From the IMG/VR virus record IMGVR_UViG_3300030012_000593, positions 1 to 34,279 of that record: a stretch of DNA of 34,279 bases, one strand, 5' to 3'. Below the pieces are notes generated by a model that had not been told where the DNA came from, did no database searches, and worked only from the letters and a program-made list of their open reading frames with translations. Each line of letters starts with the position of its first letter. Within the stretch, counting starts at the first letter, position 1. The translations under genes were made by a program, and so were the position numbers. This DNA is from a virus. This document shows positions 17,588-25,609 of the stretch, piece after piece.

Positions 17588-18378
17588 TAGAATTGAAGGT
17601 CTGATTGATCAAGTTTTGCTATAACGTCAGCTCTATATGCTGGATCACTGTCATAGCGAGGGTCAGACATAGCAGCTACTAATTCAGCCTGTGATCTAAA
17701 TAAATCACCTGAGCTACTAGCGGCTTTACCTTGTAACATCCTTCCTTCATAACCATTTGCTTCGTCAAACTGACGTTGCAAACCTTTGAAGGCAATGTTA
17801 ATAGCTGCTGTATTTCCTGTATCTACGACAGAATCATATGCGTCGATACTGGCATTATCTAAATTTGCAGCAGCCCACTCAACAACTTGGTTGTAGTTGG
17901 CTTCTCCACCAGCTGCATTCTGTACAGTGTTTACCTGTGCATCAGATAATTCAATAGCTTGTTGTGGAGCTTGAGGATTATTTGCTTGAATATCCAAGTA
18001 AGCATTAACTAAATCTTGGCTACTCATTTCAGAAAACCTTTCTATAGTCTCCTCACTAAGAGAACCATTGTTTGAATAGTATTCTTCTGATGCTTCATTA
18101 ATTAATGAAACCGCAGGCGAATACTCAACTTCCTCTTCCTCTAATTCTTGTTGATCGGTTTCTTCTTCATATTCTCCGTCATATTCTTCGTTACCTTCAC
18201 CTAATTTTTTCTGTAGGTTTAGGTAAGCTTGCTCTAAATCTTCAGCATTCTTATATTTTCCAGCTAATAAATTTTCTTGTTCTTCTACTAACTGTTCTCC
18301 AACAGCCAGTGAATCCTGTTCCTCTTCGGTAAGGATAGTGGTGTCTGGAGTATTATCACTTGTAAATGTTTCAGCCAT
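17587..18378 (-). CDS. 9: Capsid assembly scaffolding protein, gp9-like
   Basis: 263 residues, T7 gp9 is 307. It is very acidic, with an LTEEEQDSLAVGEQLVEEQE segment and runs of Glu around residues 62-85, helical Ala/Gln-rich C-terminal half, and the LAGKYKNAEDLEQAYLNLQK element common to podovirus scaffold proteins. It sits between the portal and the capsid cluster, the position of gene 9. Its ATG overlaps the portal stop by 8 bp. The protein guides procapsid assembly and leaves before maturation. Confidence 0.9.
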   Translation of the reverse strand: MAETFTSDNTPDTTILTEEEQDSLAVGEQLVEEQENLLAGKYKNAEDLEQAYLNLQKKLGEGNEEYDGEYEEETDQQELEEEEVEYSPAVSLINEASEEYYSNNGSLSEETIERFSEMSSQDLVNAYLDIQANNPQAPQQAIELSDAQVNTVQNAAGGEANYNQVVEWAAANLDNASIDAYDSVVDTGNTAAINIAFKGLQRQFDEANGYEGRMLQGKAASSSGDLFRSQAELVAAMSDPRYDSDPAYRADVIAKLDQSDLQF

Positions 18379-19927
18379 CTTGCGGTTGTACTACTGGTGG
18401 TGGTTGTTTTGTTGGATCAGCTATTGGTGAATTAGCAAATTGACCAGCTTGTTCTAGTAAGGTTTGATTCTGTTGGTTCTGCATCATCTCTGCCTTCTCT
18501 TCTCCTAACTGCATCTCAGTCTTAACAAGATTAAGTACGTCAATACCTTGTGCTGCAGCTAATCTTTTTATTGCTTCTAAAGGATTTATGAATTTTATTA
18601 AAGCTTCCGGTCCTACTGTCTGTGCAATAGTTGACATAAACATAGTTAATGCTTCTCTGTCTTGACCTCTACCTAAAGCATTTACACCCGCAACTATTGC
18701 TGGTCTAATAACATCTTTAGGTAACTTTGGTAATTCATTACTTCTTTGTAATACCAAAAGTGTTCTATCTAAATAAGGTATAAGAAATGATGAAGTTAGT
18801 AATGAGAATATTCCTCCTAGCTGTTGCTCAAGTTCTAACTGTGTAAGGCGTACCTCTTCAGCAGTTACTCTTTCGGCATTCCTTACATTCATAACAAGGA
18901 AAGCTTCAAGCAATCTTCTTTCTATAGTTTGTGCCATCTGTGCAGCAGTAGAGAAGTCAGCAGTTTTACCAACTTGTACAACTTGTACGTCCTCTGCTCT
19001 ACCTTGAACAATGGCTCCGTTACCAGCCTTTGCAATAGTGGCTGGCTTTGTAGTTGATGATGGGCTAACCAAGAAAATTACTTTCGAGGCTGCAGCAGCA
19101 CCTTCTACTAGGGCTTGTGATAATCCCTCTAAAGATTTGAGGTCGCCAAGAAATTCTTCGACTCTACCTCTACCATACTGTTCTCCATCTACGGAATTAA
19201 AAGTCAGGACTAACCATGGACTTGCATTCTTTGGAGCAGTACTTCTTGTATTGGGAATTATCTTATCTAATACTTCTTGGTGCCATACCCATCTGCCGTT
19301 ATCTAGTCTCACGTATGTGTAAACTTCGACATCATCAGAATGACTACCGCTGGTTTCGTCAATACCAGTATTAGGTTGTGGCTTAGGTACTTCAAACCCA
19401 AGCACGTCTCGACTTATCAATTCCTTTGTAACTATTTCTAGGACGTTACCGTTTCCATCTCTATTAACGACATACCTATTAAGCGGATAGTTTTTAATAC
19501 CATCTTTACCCATAAATAACAGAGAGTTACCACCAACAATTAAATGTTTAAGTGCTTGGTGTATAACAACTCTGTCATTGGACGCAGCTATGTAATCCAT
19601 AACCATGCGTTCCATTTTGGATAGTGATAGGTCAAGTTCTGACCTCGCTGCCATTGGTAAATCTTCACCTAACTTATCTTCTCTTACTTGTAGCTTAAAA
19701 AAAGTTCCTTGTGGAGGTAGGATTGCAAGCATTAATTTTGCTGCTAATCCTACTGTGCACTTGGATCCTACTGATTGCCACGGTATGTTTAAAGATTCGT
19801 GTGTAGGTCTTGAAGATGTATCGTCTTTAATTAGGTAAGGTAACGTGAGTTCACTACACTCAACTGCTTTATCTAGGAATTGTCTTCGATCTGTTACCAG
19901 TTGATTGTATCTTTCACGTGCCAACAT
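18371..19927 (-). CDS. 8: Head-tail connector (portal) protein, gp8-like
   Basis: 518 residues, T7 gp8 is 536. Typical segments include LARERYNQLVTDRRQFLDKA at the N-terminus, SVGSKCTVGLAAKLMLAILP, GRVEEFLGDLKSLEGLSQAL, and RVTAEEVRLTQLELEQQLGG near residue 350-370, which match T7-like portal proteins. The C-terminus is Gln/Pro-rich. The portal is the dodecamer at the vertex through which DNA is packaged. It starts 2 bp after the proline-rich small gene and leads the head-gene block. Confidence 0.93.
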   Translation of the reverse strand: MLARERYNQLVTDRRQFLDKAVECSELTLPYLIKDDTSSRPTHESLNIPWQSVGSKCTVGLAAKLMLAILPPQGTFFKLQVREDKLGEDLPMAARSELDLSLSKMERMVMDYIAASNDRVVIHQALKHLIVGGNSLLFMGKDGIKNYPLNRYVVNRDGNGNVLEIVTKELISRDVLGFEVPKPQPNTGIDETSGSHSDDVEVYTYVRLDNGRWVWHQEVLDKIIPNTRSTAPKNASPWLVLTFNSVDGEQYGRGRVEEFLGDLKSLEGLSQALVEGAAAASKVIFLVSPSSTTKPATIAKAGNGAIVQGRAEDVQVVQVGKTADFSTAAQMAQTIERRLLEAFLVMNVRNAERVTAEEVRLTQLELEQQLGGIFSLLTSSFLIPYLDRTLLVLQRSNELPKLPKDVIRPAIVAGVNALGRGQDREALTMFMSTIAQTVGPEALIKFINPLEAIKRLAAAQGIDVLNLVKTEMQLGEEKAEMMQNQQNQTLLEQAGQFANSPIADPTKQPPPVVQPQDG

Positions 19928-19929
19928 TG

Positions 19930-20190
19930 TTAGTTAAGTCCTCCACTTGGCATGTTACCTTGACCTGTATTTACTTTTGGACTGATTTTTATTCTGGTTG
20001 AACCTGTACCTTGAGAGTACTGGCTCTTATTTTTATTCCCACGATCATCTTTAGCTCTCTTCACCTGTGGATTCACATCCTTAATTATTGGATCAGGAGG
20101 TGGGGTTGTAGGTGTAGGAGGTAAAGGTGGTGGTGGTGCTGGGGGTAAGGGTGGTGGCGGTGGTGAACTATTGCCTCCGAATAAACACAT
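19930..20190 (-). CDS. Proline-rich small protein next to portal (86 aa)
   Basis: The N-terminus MCLFGGNSSPPPPPLPPAPP leads a tract in which about 20 of residues 10-34 are proline. The second half is basic and Ser/Gly/Asn-rich (KRAKDDRGNKNKSQYSQGTG). Small MC-x-FGG proteins with Pro tracts next to portal genes are familiar from marine podoviruses, and this one ends NMPSGGLN. It may be a minor virion component, but no function is established. The ATG overlaps the preceding stop (TAATG) and the portal ATG follows 2 bp after its stop. Confidence 0.75.
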   Translation of the reverse strand: MCLFGGNSSPPPPPLPPAPPPPLPPTPTTPPPDPIIKDVNPQVKRAKDDRGNKNKSQYSQGTGSTRIKISPKVNTGQGNMPSGGLN

Positions 20191-20375
20191 TAGTTTTCGT
20201 CCTCTTGTATTGATTTTATGTACTCAACCACACTGGCTTGACCAGCTCTATACATGATTGATTGGATATCTTCTTTTGGGTGAATAGGTTTCCACCCAAA
20301 ATCTCTATCTAATTTTTCAATTATTTCATTAAGCCTATCGTTGTGAAGCTTAAGAGTATTGAGGGAGATTGACAT
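20190..20375 (-). CDS. Small hypothetical protein (61 aa)
   Basis: I use the ATG at 20375 (MSISLNTLKLHNDRLNEIIE), which overlaps the end of nrdB by 26 bp; the open frame reaches further upstream but that part only shadows nrdB. The protein is helical, with the first 25 residues amphipathic, then FGWKPIHPKEDIQSIMYRAG and an acidic end QEDEN. Position between nucleotide metabolism and portal is constant in T7-like cyanophages as far as I recall. Function unknown. Confidence 0.7.
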   Translation of the reverse strand: MSISLNTLKLHNDRLNEIIEKLDRDFGWKPIHPKEDIQSIMYRAGQASVVEYIKSIQEDEN

Positions 20376-21066
20376 TTGAGTGCTCAAAAAATGCAGGCAT
20401 TCTTGCTGCCTTGGTCTGTGAAAATTCTGGTGCCTTGCCTTCGTACATAAGTCTGTCGCTGGCATCTAACCAAAATTTTTTGTTTAAATATCTATCGTCA
20501 GGATTATTTTTTAATGGTTGCATGATCCAGTTGATAGTAGCTTTTCTTAGTTTGTCTAATGATTGACTAGGTTCTAGACCTAGCTCTGCACAAACCAAAC
20601 TATTGGTAGCCACATGAACTTGTTCATCTCTTGATATATCTGCACTAACAGTTCTAAGACCAGCGTCACCGTTGAATCTAAAGAAAGGTAGTAATACAAA
20701 AAAGATTGCTCTTTCTGCTACTAACGCTTTGCAGATTGTATGGTCTGGATGTTCTTCCCAAGCCGCGCGTAGGCGCAATGCTTCTGCTTCCGCTTTATCA
20801 TCTACGCCTAATGCGTTGGTGATATAACCTAAAGCTTGATCGTGTTTGATCTCGTCTTGGACGTTGCTTGCTAGAAGTGCTCTGGCAGAGTCGGGAACAT
20901 TTTTATCAAGAGCTTCTGTAATGAACTCGCCAACTGGTAACTCCATATGCCGTATTGCAAGGCAACGGAAGATGGTTTCTTCGGCTCCATTTTTTAATTC
21001 TCCTTTCGTAGTTTGGACGGGTGTCCATGTCCTTTTTCTGGACAGTAATTTTATATAGGGATTCAT
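20350..21066 (-). CDS. nrdB: Class I ribonucleotide reductase, beta subunit (Tyr-less)
   Basis: 238 residues, shorter than cellular NrdB (about 375). It is a ferritin-like helical protein with both metal-binding ExxH motifs: Glu72-Ile-Lys-His75 and Glu148-Gln-Val-His151; Glu118 (VAERAIFF) and probably Glu42 complete the ligand set. In E. coli NrdB the radical tyrosine is four residues after the first His; here that position is Leu79, although Tyr81 is nearby. The tail ends NVNLPQYS, with a near-terminal Tyr as used in radical transfer to the alpha subunit. Its ATG overlaps the nrdA stop (ATGA), so the two are coupled. Proteins of this type in cyanopodoviruses were long called hypothetical; reclassification as class I beta has been reported. 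Confidence 0.82.
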   Translation of the reverse strand: MNPYIKLLSRKRTWTPVQTTKGELKNGAEETIFRCLAIRHMELPVGEFITEALDKNVPDSARALLASNVQDEIKHDQALGYITNALGVDDKAEAEALRLRAAWEEHPDHTICKALVAERAIFFVLLPFFRFNGDAGLRTVSADISRDEQVHVATNSLVCAELGLEPSQSLDKLRKATINWIMQPLKNNPDDRYLNKKFWLDASDRLMYEGKAPEFSQTKAARMPAFFEHSNVNLPQYS

Positions 21067-22433
21067 TGTCCGCAGTCACATTGGATTATGCTACTTAGAT
21101 AGTCTTCAACCTCATTCTCTTCTAGAGCTGCATAGGCATTAGACTTGTCTTGTACATCGCCCATAACTTGAAGGCTGTAATACAAGGAAGTTTGTGGACT
21201 AGCAATCCACTCTTCAATAAATGCTTCATCGTATGTCACCATGTCACTCCAAGAGTTGAAGCTATAGCCATGAAGCAATCCAGTTTTTTCAAGCATAATC
21301 ATTATCTGATCTGCTACTTTTTTATACGTCTCCCATCCGACTTCGGATGCGATCTCTACGTCACCATATGAAACTGTCTCAACACCAAATGTACCCGAAT
21401 CCCTATCAACTGTTCTAGCTATAGGAGGTGCGATCTCTGGTGTTGAAGTGAATCCAGCAGTATCTCTACTCCTGTATGAACAACTGGCAGTAGGAGCTAT
21501 GGCGAATGCTCGTTCCATGTTGTTCTCACGTGCTATATTCGCAGCTATTTCTATGCCCAAGTACAGTTCGCGTGCTGCGATTCCAGCGATACCGTGGATG
21601 GTAGTGCCATGATTAATAGCCTCTAACGCATCCCCAAACTGGGCATAGGTAATTTTATTAAGCCTTAAAAAGTTTGCTAATCCAAGCAATCCAAGTCCGA
21701 CTTGCTTGTCCTCTTTCGGGTCAAGGTACTCTCCAGATTCTCCGACACCTGTCGTAGGATGGAGACGGCACAGTTCTGACATACCTTCACGGAAAGCTTG
21801 TCGCAAGTTTCCGATATCACAGGCACCGAGATTGATATGCTGGAGGAGACAGGTACCACGTGAGGGCAAATAAACTTCGAGGCAAACATTTCCTCTAATT
21901 CTTTTTCCATATTTGTTGTATTTTATTTTGTTAAGCCAGATGTCACCCCTTCCAATCCCGGCAAGGATGGCGGATTTGACTTCAGGTTTTGTATTTGACC
22001 AGTCTTCTCCTTTAAGATTGACACACCTTTTAACCCACGGTAAATCTTGACGAGGGGACTCGACAAAAGTAAGGATATCGGGATGAGTAATATCAAGATG
22101 GAGGACAACAGCACCGTTCCTGTACGTACCTCCGCGCCTAAGAATTTCATTTAATGTTGAGTAAATTTTTCCGAATGATGTTGGTCCTGATGCAACAAGT
22201 GTGTCAGTTCCTTTAATGCTTTTTGTTCCGTTTGGTCGCAATTTCGACAAGTGAACTGCAACTCCTGCTCCATAGCGGAGAGCATGCGATACAAACTTCC
22301 AACTCGCTTCAATTCCATTTGGTCCTTCCATTGAATCTTCAACAACGAAGACTGTGCATGATACGGGTAGACGTGATTCTGGATTATCCATCCATGACTG
22401 GACTCGACCAGTCCTAGCAATTTTGTTAGCCAT
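21063..22433 (-). CDS. nrdA: Class I ribonucleotide reductase, alpha subunit
   Basis: 456 residues, catalytic domain only, with no N-terminal ATP cone. It reduces ribonucleotides to deoxyribonucleotides. Visible residues: Cys26 (PVSCTV) and Cys195 (redox pair), Asn182-Val-Cys184-Leu-Glu186 (NxCxE, radical Cys and acid/base pair), PTASCSY at 314-320 (phosphate loop), and the Tyr418-Tyr419 pair in TSLYYSL, the radical-transfer dyad of class I enzymes. The C-terminus has Cys452-x-Cys454 for re-reduction. The Tyr dyad and the adjacent beta gene argue for class I rather than the B12-dependent class II name often used for these phages. The ATG follows the MazG-like stop directly. Confidence 0.93.
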   Translation of the reverse strand: MANKIARTGRVQSWMDNPESRLPVSCTVFVVEDSMEGPNGIEASWKFVSHALRYGAGVAVHLSKLRPNGTKSIKGTDTLVASGPTSFGKIYSTLNEILRRGGTYRNGAVVLHLDITHPDILTFVESPRQDLPWVKRCVNLKGEDWSNTKPEVKSAILAGIGRGDIWLNKIKYNKYGKRIRGNVCLEVYLPSRGTCLLQHINLGACDIGNLRQAFREGMSELCRLHPTTGVGESGEYLDPKEDKQVGLGLLGLANFLRLNKITYAQFGDALEAINHGTTIHGIAGIAARELYLGIEIAANIARENNMERAFAIAPTASCSYRSRDTAGFTSTPEIAPPIARTVDRDSGTFGVETVSYGDVEIASEVGWETYKKVADQIMIMLEKTGLLHGYSFNSWSDMVTYDEAFIEEWIASPQTSLYYSLQVMGDVQDKSNAYAALEENEVEDYLSSIIQCDCGQ

Positions 22434-22808
22434 TTATATGAGTGAATGTAAATTAGGTTTTTTGTAATTAGGTCCTTTTAATATCTTTCCGTCTTCTCTG
22501 TAAATTGGTTTACCATCAACATCTAATTTAGATAAGTTGCTTTGATGTATTAGTGCTAATGCTCGATCAAGATCCCAACCCATGTTGGCAGCGTATTGAT
22601 AACAGACATATACAAGATCGGCTAACTCTTTCAGACATTCTTCCTTGTATTTATCTGATTCTCTAAACAACATACCTTCAGCTTCAATAAACTCTCCATA
22701 CTCTTCAGTTATTAAGTCAACTTGATACTGTCTTACTGGTTTACTGTCAGAACTTTTTATTTTATAAAGTGTTCTAAACTCTTTTGCTTGTTCTTGATTC
22801 GATTTCAT
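22434..22808 (-). CDS. MazG/PRA-PH-like nucleotide pyrophosphohydrolase
   Basis: 124 residues. It has the helical EExxE...ExxD metal-binding pattern of the all-alpha NTP pyrophosphohydrolases: TEEYGEFIEAEG at about residues 34-45 and KELADLVYVCYQYAANMGWD at about 60-79. The end, SNLSKLDVDGKPIYREDGKI with the LKGPNYKKPNL tail, is the usual C-terminus of phage phosphoribosyl-ATP pyrophosphohydrolase-like proteins. Such enzymes hydrolyse NTPs or alarmone-related nucleotides; the substrate here is unknown. It overlaps the preceding gene by 35 bp and is followed directly by nrdA, consistent with a nucleotide-pool role. Confidence 0.85.
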   Translation of the reverse strand: MKSNQEQAKEFRTLYKIKSSDSKPVRQYQVDLITEEYGEFIEAEGMLFRESDKYKEECLKELADLVYVCYQYAANMGWDLDRALALIHQSNLSKLDVDGKPIYREDGKILKGPNYKKPNLHSLI

Positions 22809-22986
22809 TTAATAAATAATGGGCAGCTTTTTTTAAATCTTTGATGTCGTCATCTTTATATCCAGTACGACATACGTATTTAATTACGTTTCCAAGGTGA
22901 TAGTTAAGATCTTGATCTCTTATAAAATCCCAGACCTCTATGTTTCCTCTTTGGTAGTAATCAGGACCTTCGTTTTTTTGCTTCAT
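22774..22986 (-). CDS. DUF3310-family protein (T7 gp1.7-related)
   Basis: 70 residues. The sequence PDYYQRGNIEVWDFIRDQDL followed by NYHLGNVIKYVCRTGYKDD and a LKKAAHYLLNEIE helix is the DUF3310 pattern found in many phages. The T7 nucleotide kinase gp1.7 carries a domain of this family, but whether this short version has kinase activity is unknown. The start at 22986 overlaps the end of the preceding gene by 26 bp. Confidence 0.85.
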   Translation of the reverse strand: MKQKNEGPDYYQRGNIEVWDFIRDQDLNYHLGNVIKYVCRTGYKDDDIKDLKKAAHYLLNEIESRTSKRV

Positions 22987-23173
22987 CTAAAAGTGGGCGC
23001 ATTAAAGTGGATAATTTAAAAACTTGTGTTTGTAATTTGAGGTAAAGCTCGATCATTGTCTCTTTATCAATTTGATGTAGAGCTAGTTCTATCTCCCTCA
23101 ACTCCAAGTCTTGATGGAGAGTTAATTTTGTAGTCTCTAAGGGGTTGCCAGAGGATTGGTTCTTTTTTTTCAT
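22961..23173 (-). CDS. Small helical protein overlapping exonuclease gene (70 aa)
   Basis: ATG at 23173. The first 35 codons lie within the exonuclease C-terminus in another frame (107-bp overlap) and the last 8 overlap DUF3310. The core LELREIELALHQIDKETMIE and YLKLQTQVFKLSTLMRP reads as an amphipathic helix pair with regular Leu/Ile spacing, which random out-of-frame sequence rarely gives, so I accept it. Without it, the 80 bp between exonuclease and DUF3310 would be a rare gap. Function unknown. Confidence 0.6.
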   Translation of the reverse strand: MKKKNQSSGNPLETTKLTLHQDLELREIELALHQIDKETMIELYLKLQTQVFKLSTLMRPLLDEAKKRRS

Positions 23174-23855
23174 GATCGTAGTCTTCCGTAGTTAAAATTC
23201 TTGCGAGTCTTGCATTCATCAATGCATCTTCTTCAGTCATTCCTTTCTCTTCAAAAGTTTCAACGACTGCTTGCCATGTGTAACCTTTCTCCTCAAATAT
23301 TTTGATGGCTTTCTTAATACCTATACCGGGAACACCGCTGTAACCGTCTGTGTTATCACCAGCCATTGATTGTATTAAATGCCACCGCGCTCCCTCATCT
23401 TTGGTAATATCAACTGTCTCATTGAAGTCATATAATCTACCGGGAATCTGTCTCATATCTTTATCAGGTGAGACAACTATGTTACCGGGAAACTTCGTGG
23501 CATAAATACCAAGTGAGTCATCAGCTTCGAGGGTATCCTTGAGGATAACTCTGTATTCTTTTTTAAGGTGATTTATGACCCTTTTGAATCCACAGGGCTT
23601 TTTTCGTTGTCTATGTCCCTTGTAATCTGGAGAAATTTTTTTCCTAAAATTCTGAGGGCTTGTAAAAAATAATATTAGTTCATCATTAAACGAACCTAAT
23701 TGTGTCTGAATCTTGTTTAACTCTCTTTTAACGCATTTATAAGCTTCAGAGAAATCTGAAGTAACAACTATTACGTCTTCACCAAAATCCATTTCAGTTT
23801 CTGTTGCTGCACAACATTTATAAACTATGTAGTCGCAATCTATTAATAATTTCAT
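23067..23855 (-). CDS. 6: 5'-3' exonuclease, gp6-like (FEN family)
   Basis: 262 residues, T7 gp6 is 300. Acidic metal-binding residues of the 5'-nuclease family are present: Asp6 and Asp8 (LLIDCDY), SPDYKGHRQ (helical-arch base), LEADDSLGIYA, SPDKDMRQIPG and the helix-three-turn-helix GDNTDGYSGVPGIGIKKA. It removes RNA primers and degrades host DNA to supply nucleotides. The C-terminal ~35 residues overlap the next small gene and are Ser/Thr-rich, so they may be unconstrained. It follows the polymerase by 4 bp. Confidence 0.93.
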   Translation of the reverse strand: MKLLIDCDYIVYKCCAATETEMDFGEDVIVVTSDFSEAYKCVKRELNKIQTQLGSFNDELILFFTSPQNFRKKISPDYKGHRQRKKPCGFKRVINHLKKEYRVILKDTLEADDSLGIYATKFPGNIVVSPDKDMRQIPGRLYDFNETVDITKDEGARWHLIQSMAGDNTDGYSGVPGIGIKKAIKIFEEKGYTWQAVVETFEEKGMTEEDALMNARLARILTTEDYDHEKKEPILWQPLRDYKINSPSRLGVEGDRTSSTSN

Positions 23856-23859
23856 ATAT

Positions 23860-25185
23860 TTAATGCACGTCAGCCCATGTCTTGCCTTGTTTAGCTTCAG
23901 CAGCTATGGGACAACGTAATTTGTAGTATTCTCCAGCTAAAACGGCTGCATTTTCTAAAACACCCATTAATATTTGTGCATGTTCCTGAGTTGTTTCGTA
24001 TTGCAACTCGTCATGCACGAACGCTAATTGATGAGTGTGAGCATTGTGTTGTACTGCTTCATTAGCAATAACCATCCAGCGTTTAGCTATTATTCCTGCT
24101 GAACATTGCAATAAATAATTCAGTCCTTTATGTGAGCTATCAACAATAACTCTTCTACCATCTAATGCTTTGATCCAGCCAACAGATGCTTTGTGTGCTA
24201 CTGCTTGTAATAGTTCTGATAAACCTTCAATAGCAGCAACGTATGCTTCTCTTATTTCTTGACCTTTTTTCTTAGCCTTAGCTGGAGAAAGAGTGTTGTC
24301 ATAACTCATACCAAGTTTTTCATTTCCAGCACCATACAAAAATGCATATGTAACTGTCTTAACTTGGCGTCGTGTGATTCCTATTTTGTCAGCATTAACT
24401 TGATGAATATCGTCGTTCAGTAATATGTCGGCATATCGACCTCCGTCATATCGTCCCAAGTAATGAGCTAACATTCGTAGCTCTATTCCAGATAGGTCAG
24501 CACCTACCATTACTTTTCCCGGAGTTGCTTTAAATAGTTCTCTAAATTCATTTGAGGCAGGAACTTGTGCCAAATTAGGTTTTCTATGTGCACACCGAAA
24601 AGTGTTAGTAGCCACAGAACAATGATGATGTATTCTGCTTTCACTCGTAACAAGCTTGTTCCATGCGTTCACGCCTTCGGATATCATTCCAAGCTTCTTC
24701 TTTATCGTCAAACATTTCGCACATTGTTTCGAGAAGGGAATATCTATCTCCATCAATGTAATCTCGTCGATAATTGGTTTCCCAGTCGTCGTGATCTTGC
24801 TCAGTTTTACATTTAAGTGCGTCGTCAGTATCCATGCTATGTGGTCCCGTGATGTTGGATTAAATTCTTTTAATCTTTGTATTTCTGCTCCTGCAACATA
24901 TCCTTGTGTCCGGTTATCTCGTTTAGGTGTGAACATTGGTCCAGCAACGAAGGGATATTGTTTTCGTAATATTTCAAGAGTGTCTTCCATCTCTCTTCGG
25001 AGAGATGACTCAAGTTGCTGTGCTTTTCTTTCGTCAAAGTACCATCCGTGTATTTCTTGTTCTGTTAGTATTTGTGCTGCTTCATGCTCTAATTTGAGCG
25101 CGTCAGATAGGGGCGGAAGTGCTCGCATAATTTTGTTGTAACTTTTACGTCTTGGACCATATAATCTTGCATTTCTTGACTCCAT
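23860..25185 (-). CDS. 5: DNA polymerase, family A polymerase domain (3' part of split gene)
   Basis: 441 residues from ATG 25185; a TTG at 25194 would add three. Homology to T7 gp5 begins near LSDALKLEHEAAQIL and runs to the end (WADVH, compare T7 WAICH). Motif A: VGADLSGIELRMLAH with the catalytic Asp; motif B: RRQVKTVTYAFLYGAG; motif C: LAFVHDELQYE. The region matching the T7 thioredoxin-binding insert is cut to about 25 residues, so the host thioredoxin is probably not used as in T7. The ORF overlaps the exonuclease-domain ORF by 97 bp in the -1 frame. GGAAAGA just before ATG 25185 could serve as its ribosome site. The first ~25 residues do not look like polymerase. Confidence 0.9.
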   Translation of the reverse strand: MESRNARLYGPRRKSYNKIMRALPPLSDALKLEHEAAQILTEQEIHGWYFDERKAQQLESSLRREMEDTLEILRKQYPFVAGPMFTPKRDNRTQGYVAGAEIQRLKEFNPTSRDHIAWILTTHLNVKLSKITTTGKPIIDEITLMEIDIPFSKQCAKCLTIKKKLGMISEGVNAWNKLVTSESRIHHHCSVATNTFRCAHRKPNLAQVPASNEFRELFKATPGKVMVGADLSGIELRMLAHYLGRYDGGRYADILLNDDIHQVNADKIGITRRQVKTVTYAFLYGAGNEKLGMSYDNTLSPAKAKKKGQEIREAYVAAIEGLSELLQAVAHKASVGWIKALDGRRVIVDSSHKGLNYLLQCSAGIIAKRWMVIANEAVQHNAHTHQLAFVHDELQYETTQEHAQILMGVLENAAVLAGEYYKLRCPIAAEAKQGKTWADVH

Positions 25186-25607
25186 TCTTTCCAATCAGCC
25201 GTCTTACCAAATTCACCTTTATATTCGCCTAATCTGTAACCGTAAGCTTCTAAAGAATGCCTTCCATATAGTTGCATTGGCATATGTCTCCAGTTTCTTC
25301 TTTTGTCAATTTCCATCAGGTTTGGATGGAATGTCCTAGATAAAATAAGAGTGTCAACAAGCTCACCATTATAAGAAAAGCAATCATTGAGCTTCCTAAT
25401 AACGGGGATATCGTAACCAATGATATTATGACCAGCAATAACTTTGCTACCCATAATTTGATTGATACCATCTTTGATCGAACCCGACTCTCCACCCCTA
25501 TTGTTAAATACGTAGGATGTTTCCGTTTCGGTATCGAAAGTGGCAATGCAATGTATCTTAGATACGTCATATAATAATCCGTTTGTTTCTATATCAAATA
25601 CCAGCAT
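25089..25607 (-). CDS. 5: DNA polymerase 3'-5' proofreading exonuclease domain (5' part of split gene)
   Basis: 172 residues matching the N-terminal exonuclease of T7 gp5. Exo I: VFDIETNG with Asp5 and Glu7; Exo II: AGHNIIGYDIPVI with Asp66; then HSLEAYGYRLGEYKGEF; Exo III: YMVQDVKVT with Asp153. The domain looks complete and active. The frame ends LTRSN soon after Exo III, where T7 gp5 continues into the polymerase part; that continues here in the -1 frame. The ATG follows the helicase stop by 2 bp. Either the polymerase is a two-chain enzyme, or expression needs frameshifting, or there is an indel. Confidence 0.9.
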   Translation of the reverse strand: MLVFDIETNGLLYDVSKIHCIATFDTETETSYVFNNRGGESGSIKDGINQIMGSKVIAGHNIIGYDIPVIRKLNDCFSYNGELVDTLILSRTFHPNLMEIDKRRNWRHMPMQLYGRHSLEAYGYRLGEYKGEFGKTADWKEWSQEMQDYMVQDVKVTTKLCEHFRPYLTRSN

Positions 25608-25609
25608 GA

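Noticed and set aside
20376-20465. N-terminal extension of the 61-residue gene after nrdB
   Set aside because: The extra 30 codons lie wholly within nrdB in another frame and have no protein-like pattern; the ATG at 20375 gives a clean start.
21063-22433. Class II (B12-dependent) ribonucleotide reductase
   Set aside because: The Tyr-Tyr dyad, the NrdB-like gene coupled downstream and the C-terminal CxC support class I alpha instead.
24656-25141. 161-codon plus-strand open frame inside the DNA polymerase region
   Set aside because: It is antisense to well-conserved polymerase sequence, has no ribosome site or recognisable motif, and every convincing gene in the window is on the minus strand.
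25089-25194. Classical -1 frameshift site joining the polymerase ORFs
   Set aside because: No X-XXY-YYZ heptamer in the correct phase was found in the overlap; the nearest A/T-rich run (ACA-AAA-TTA) does not fit the rule.
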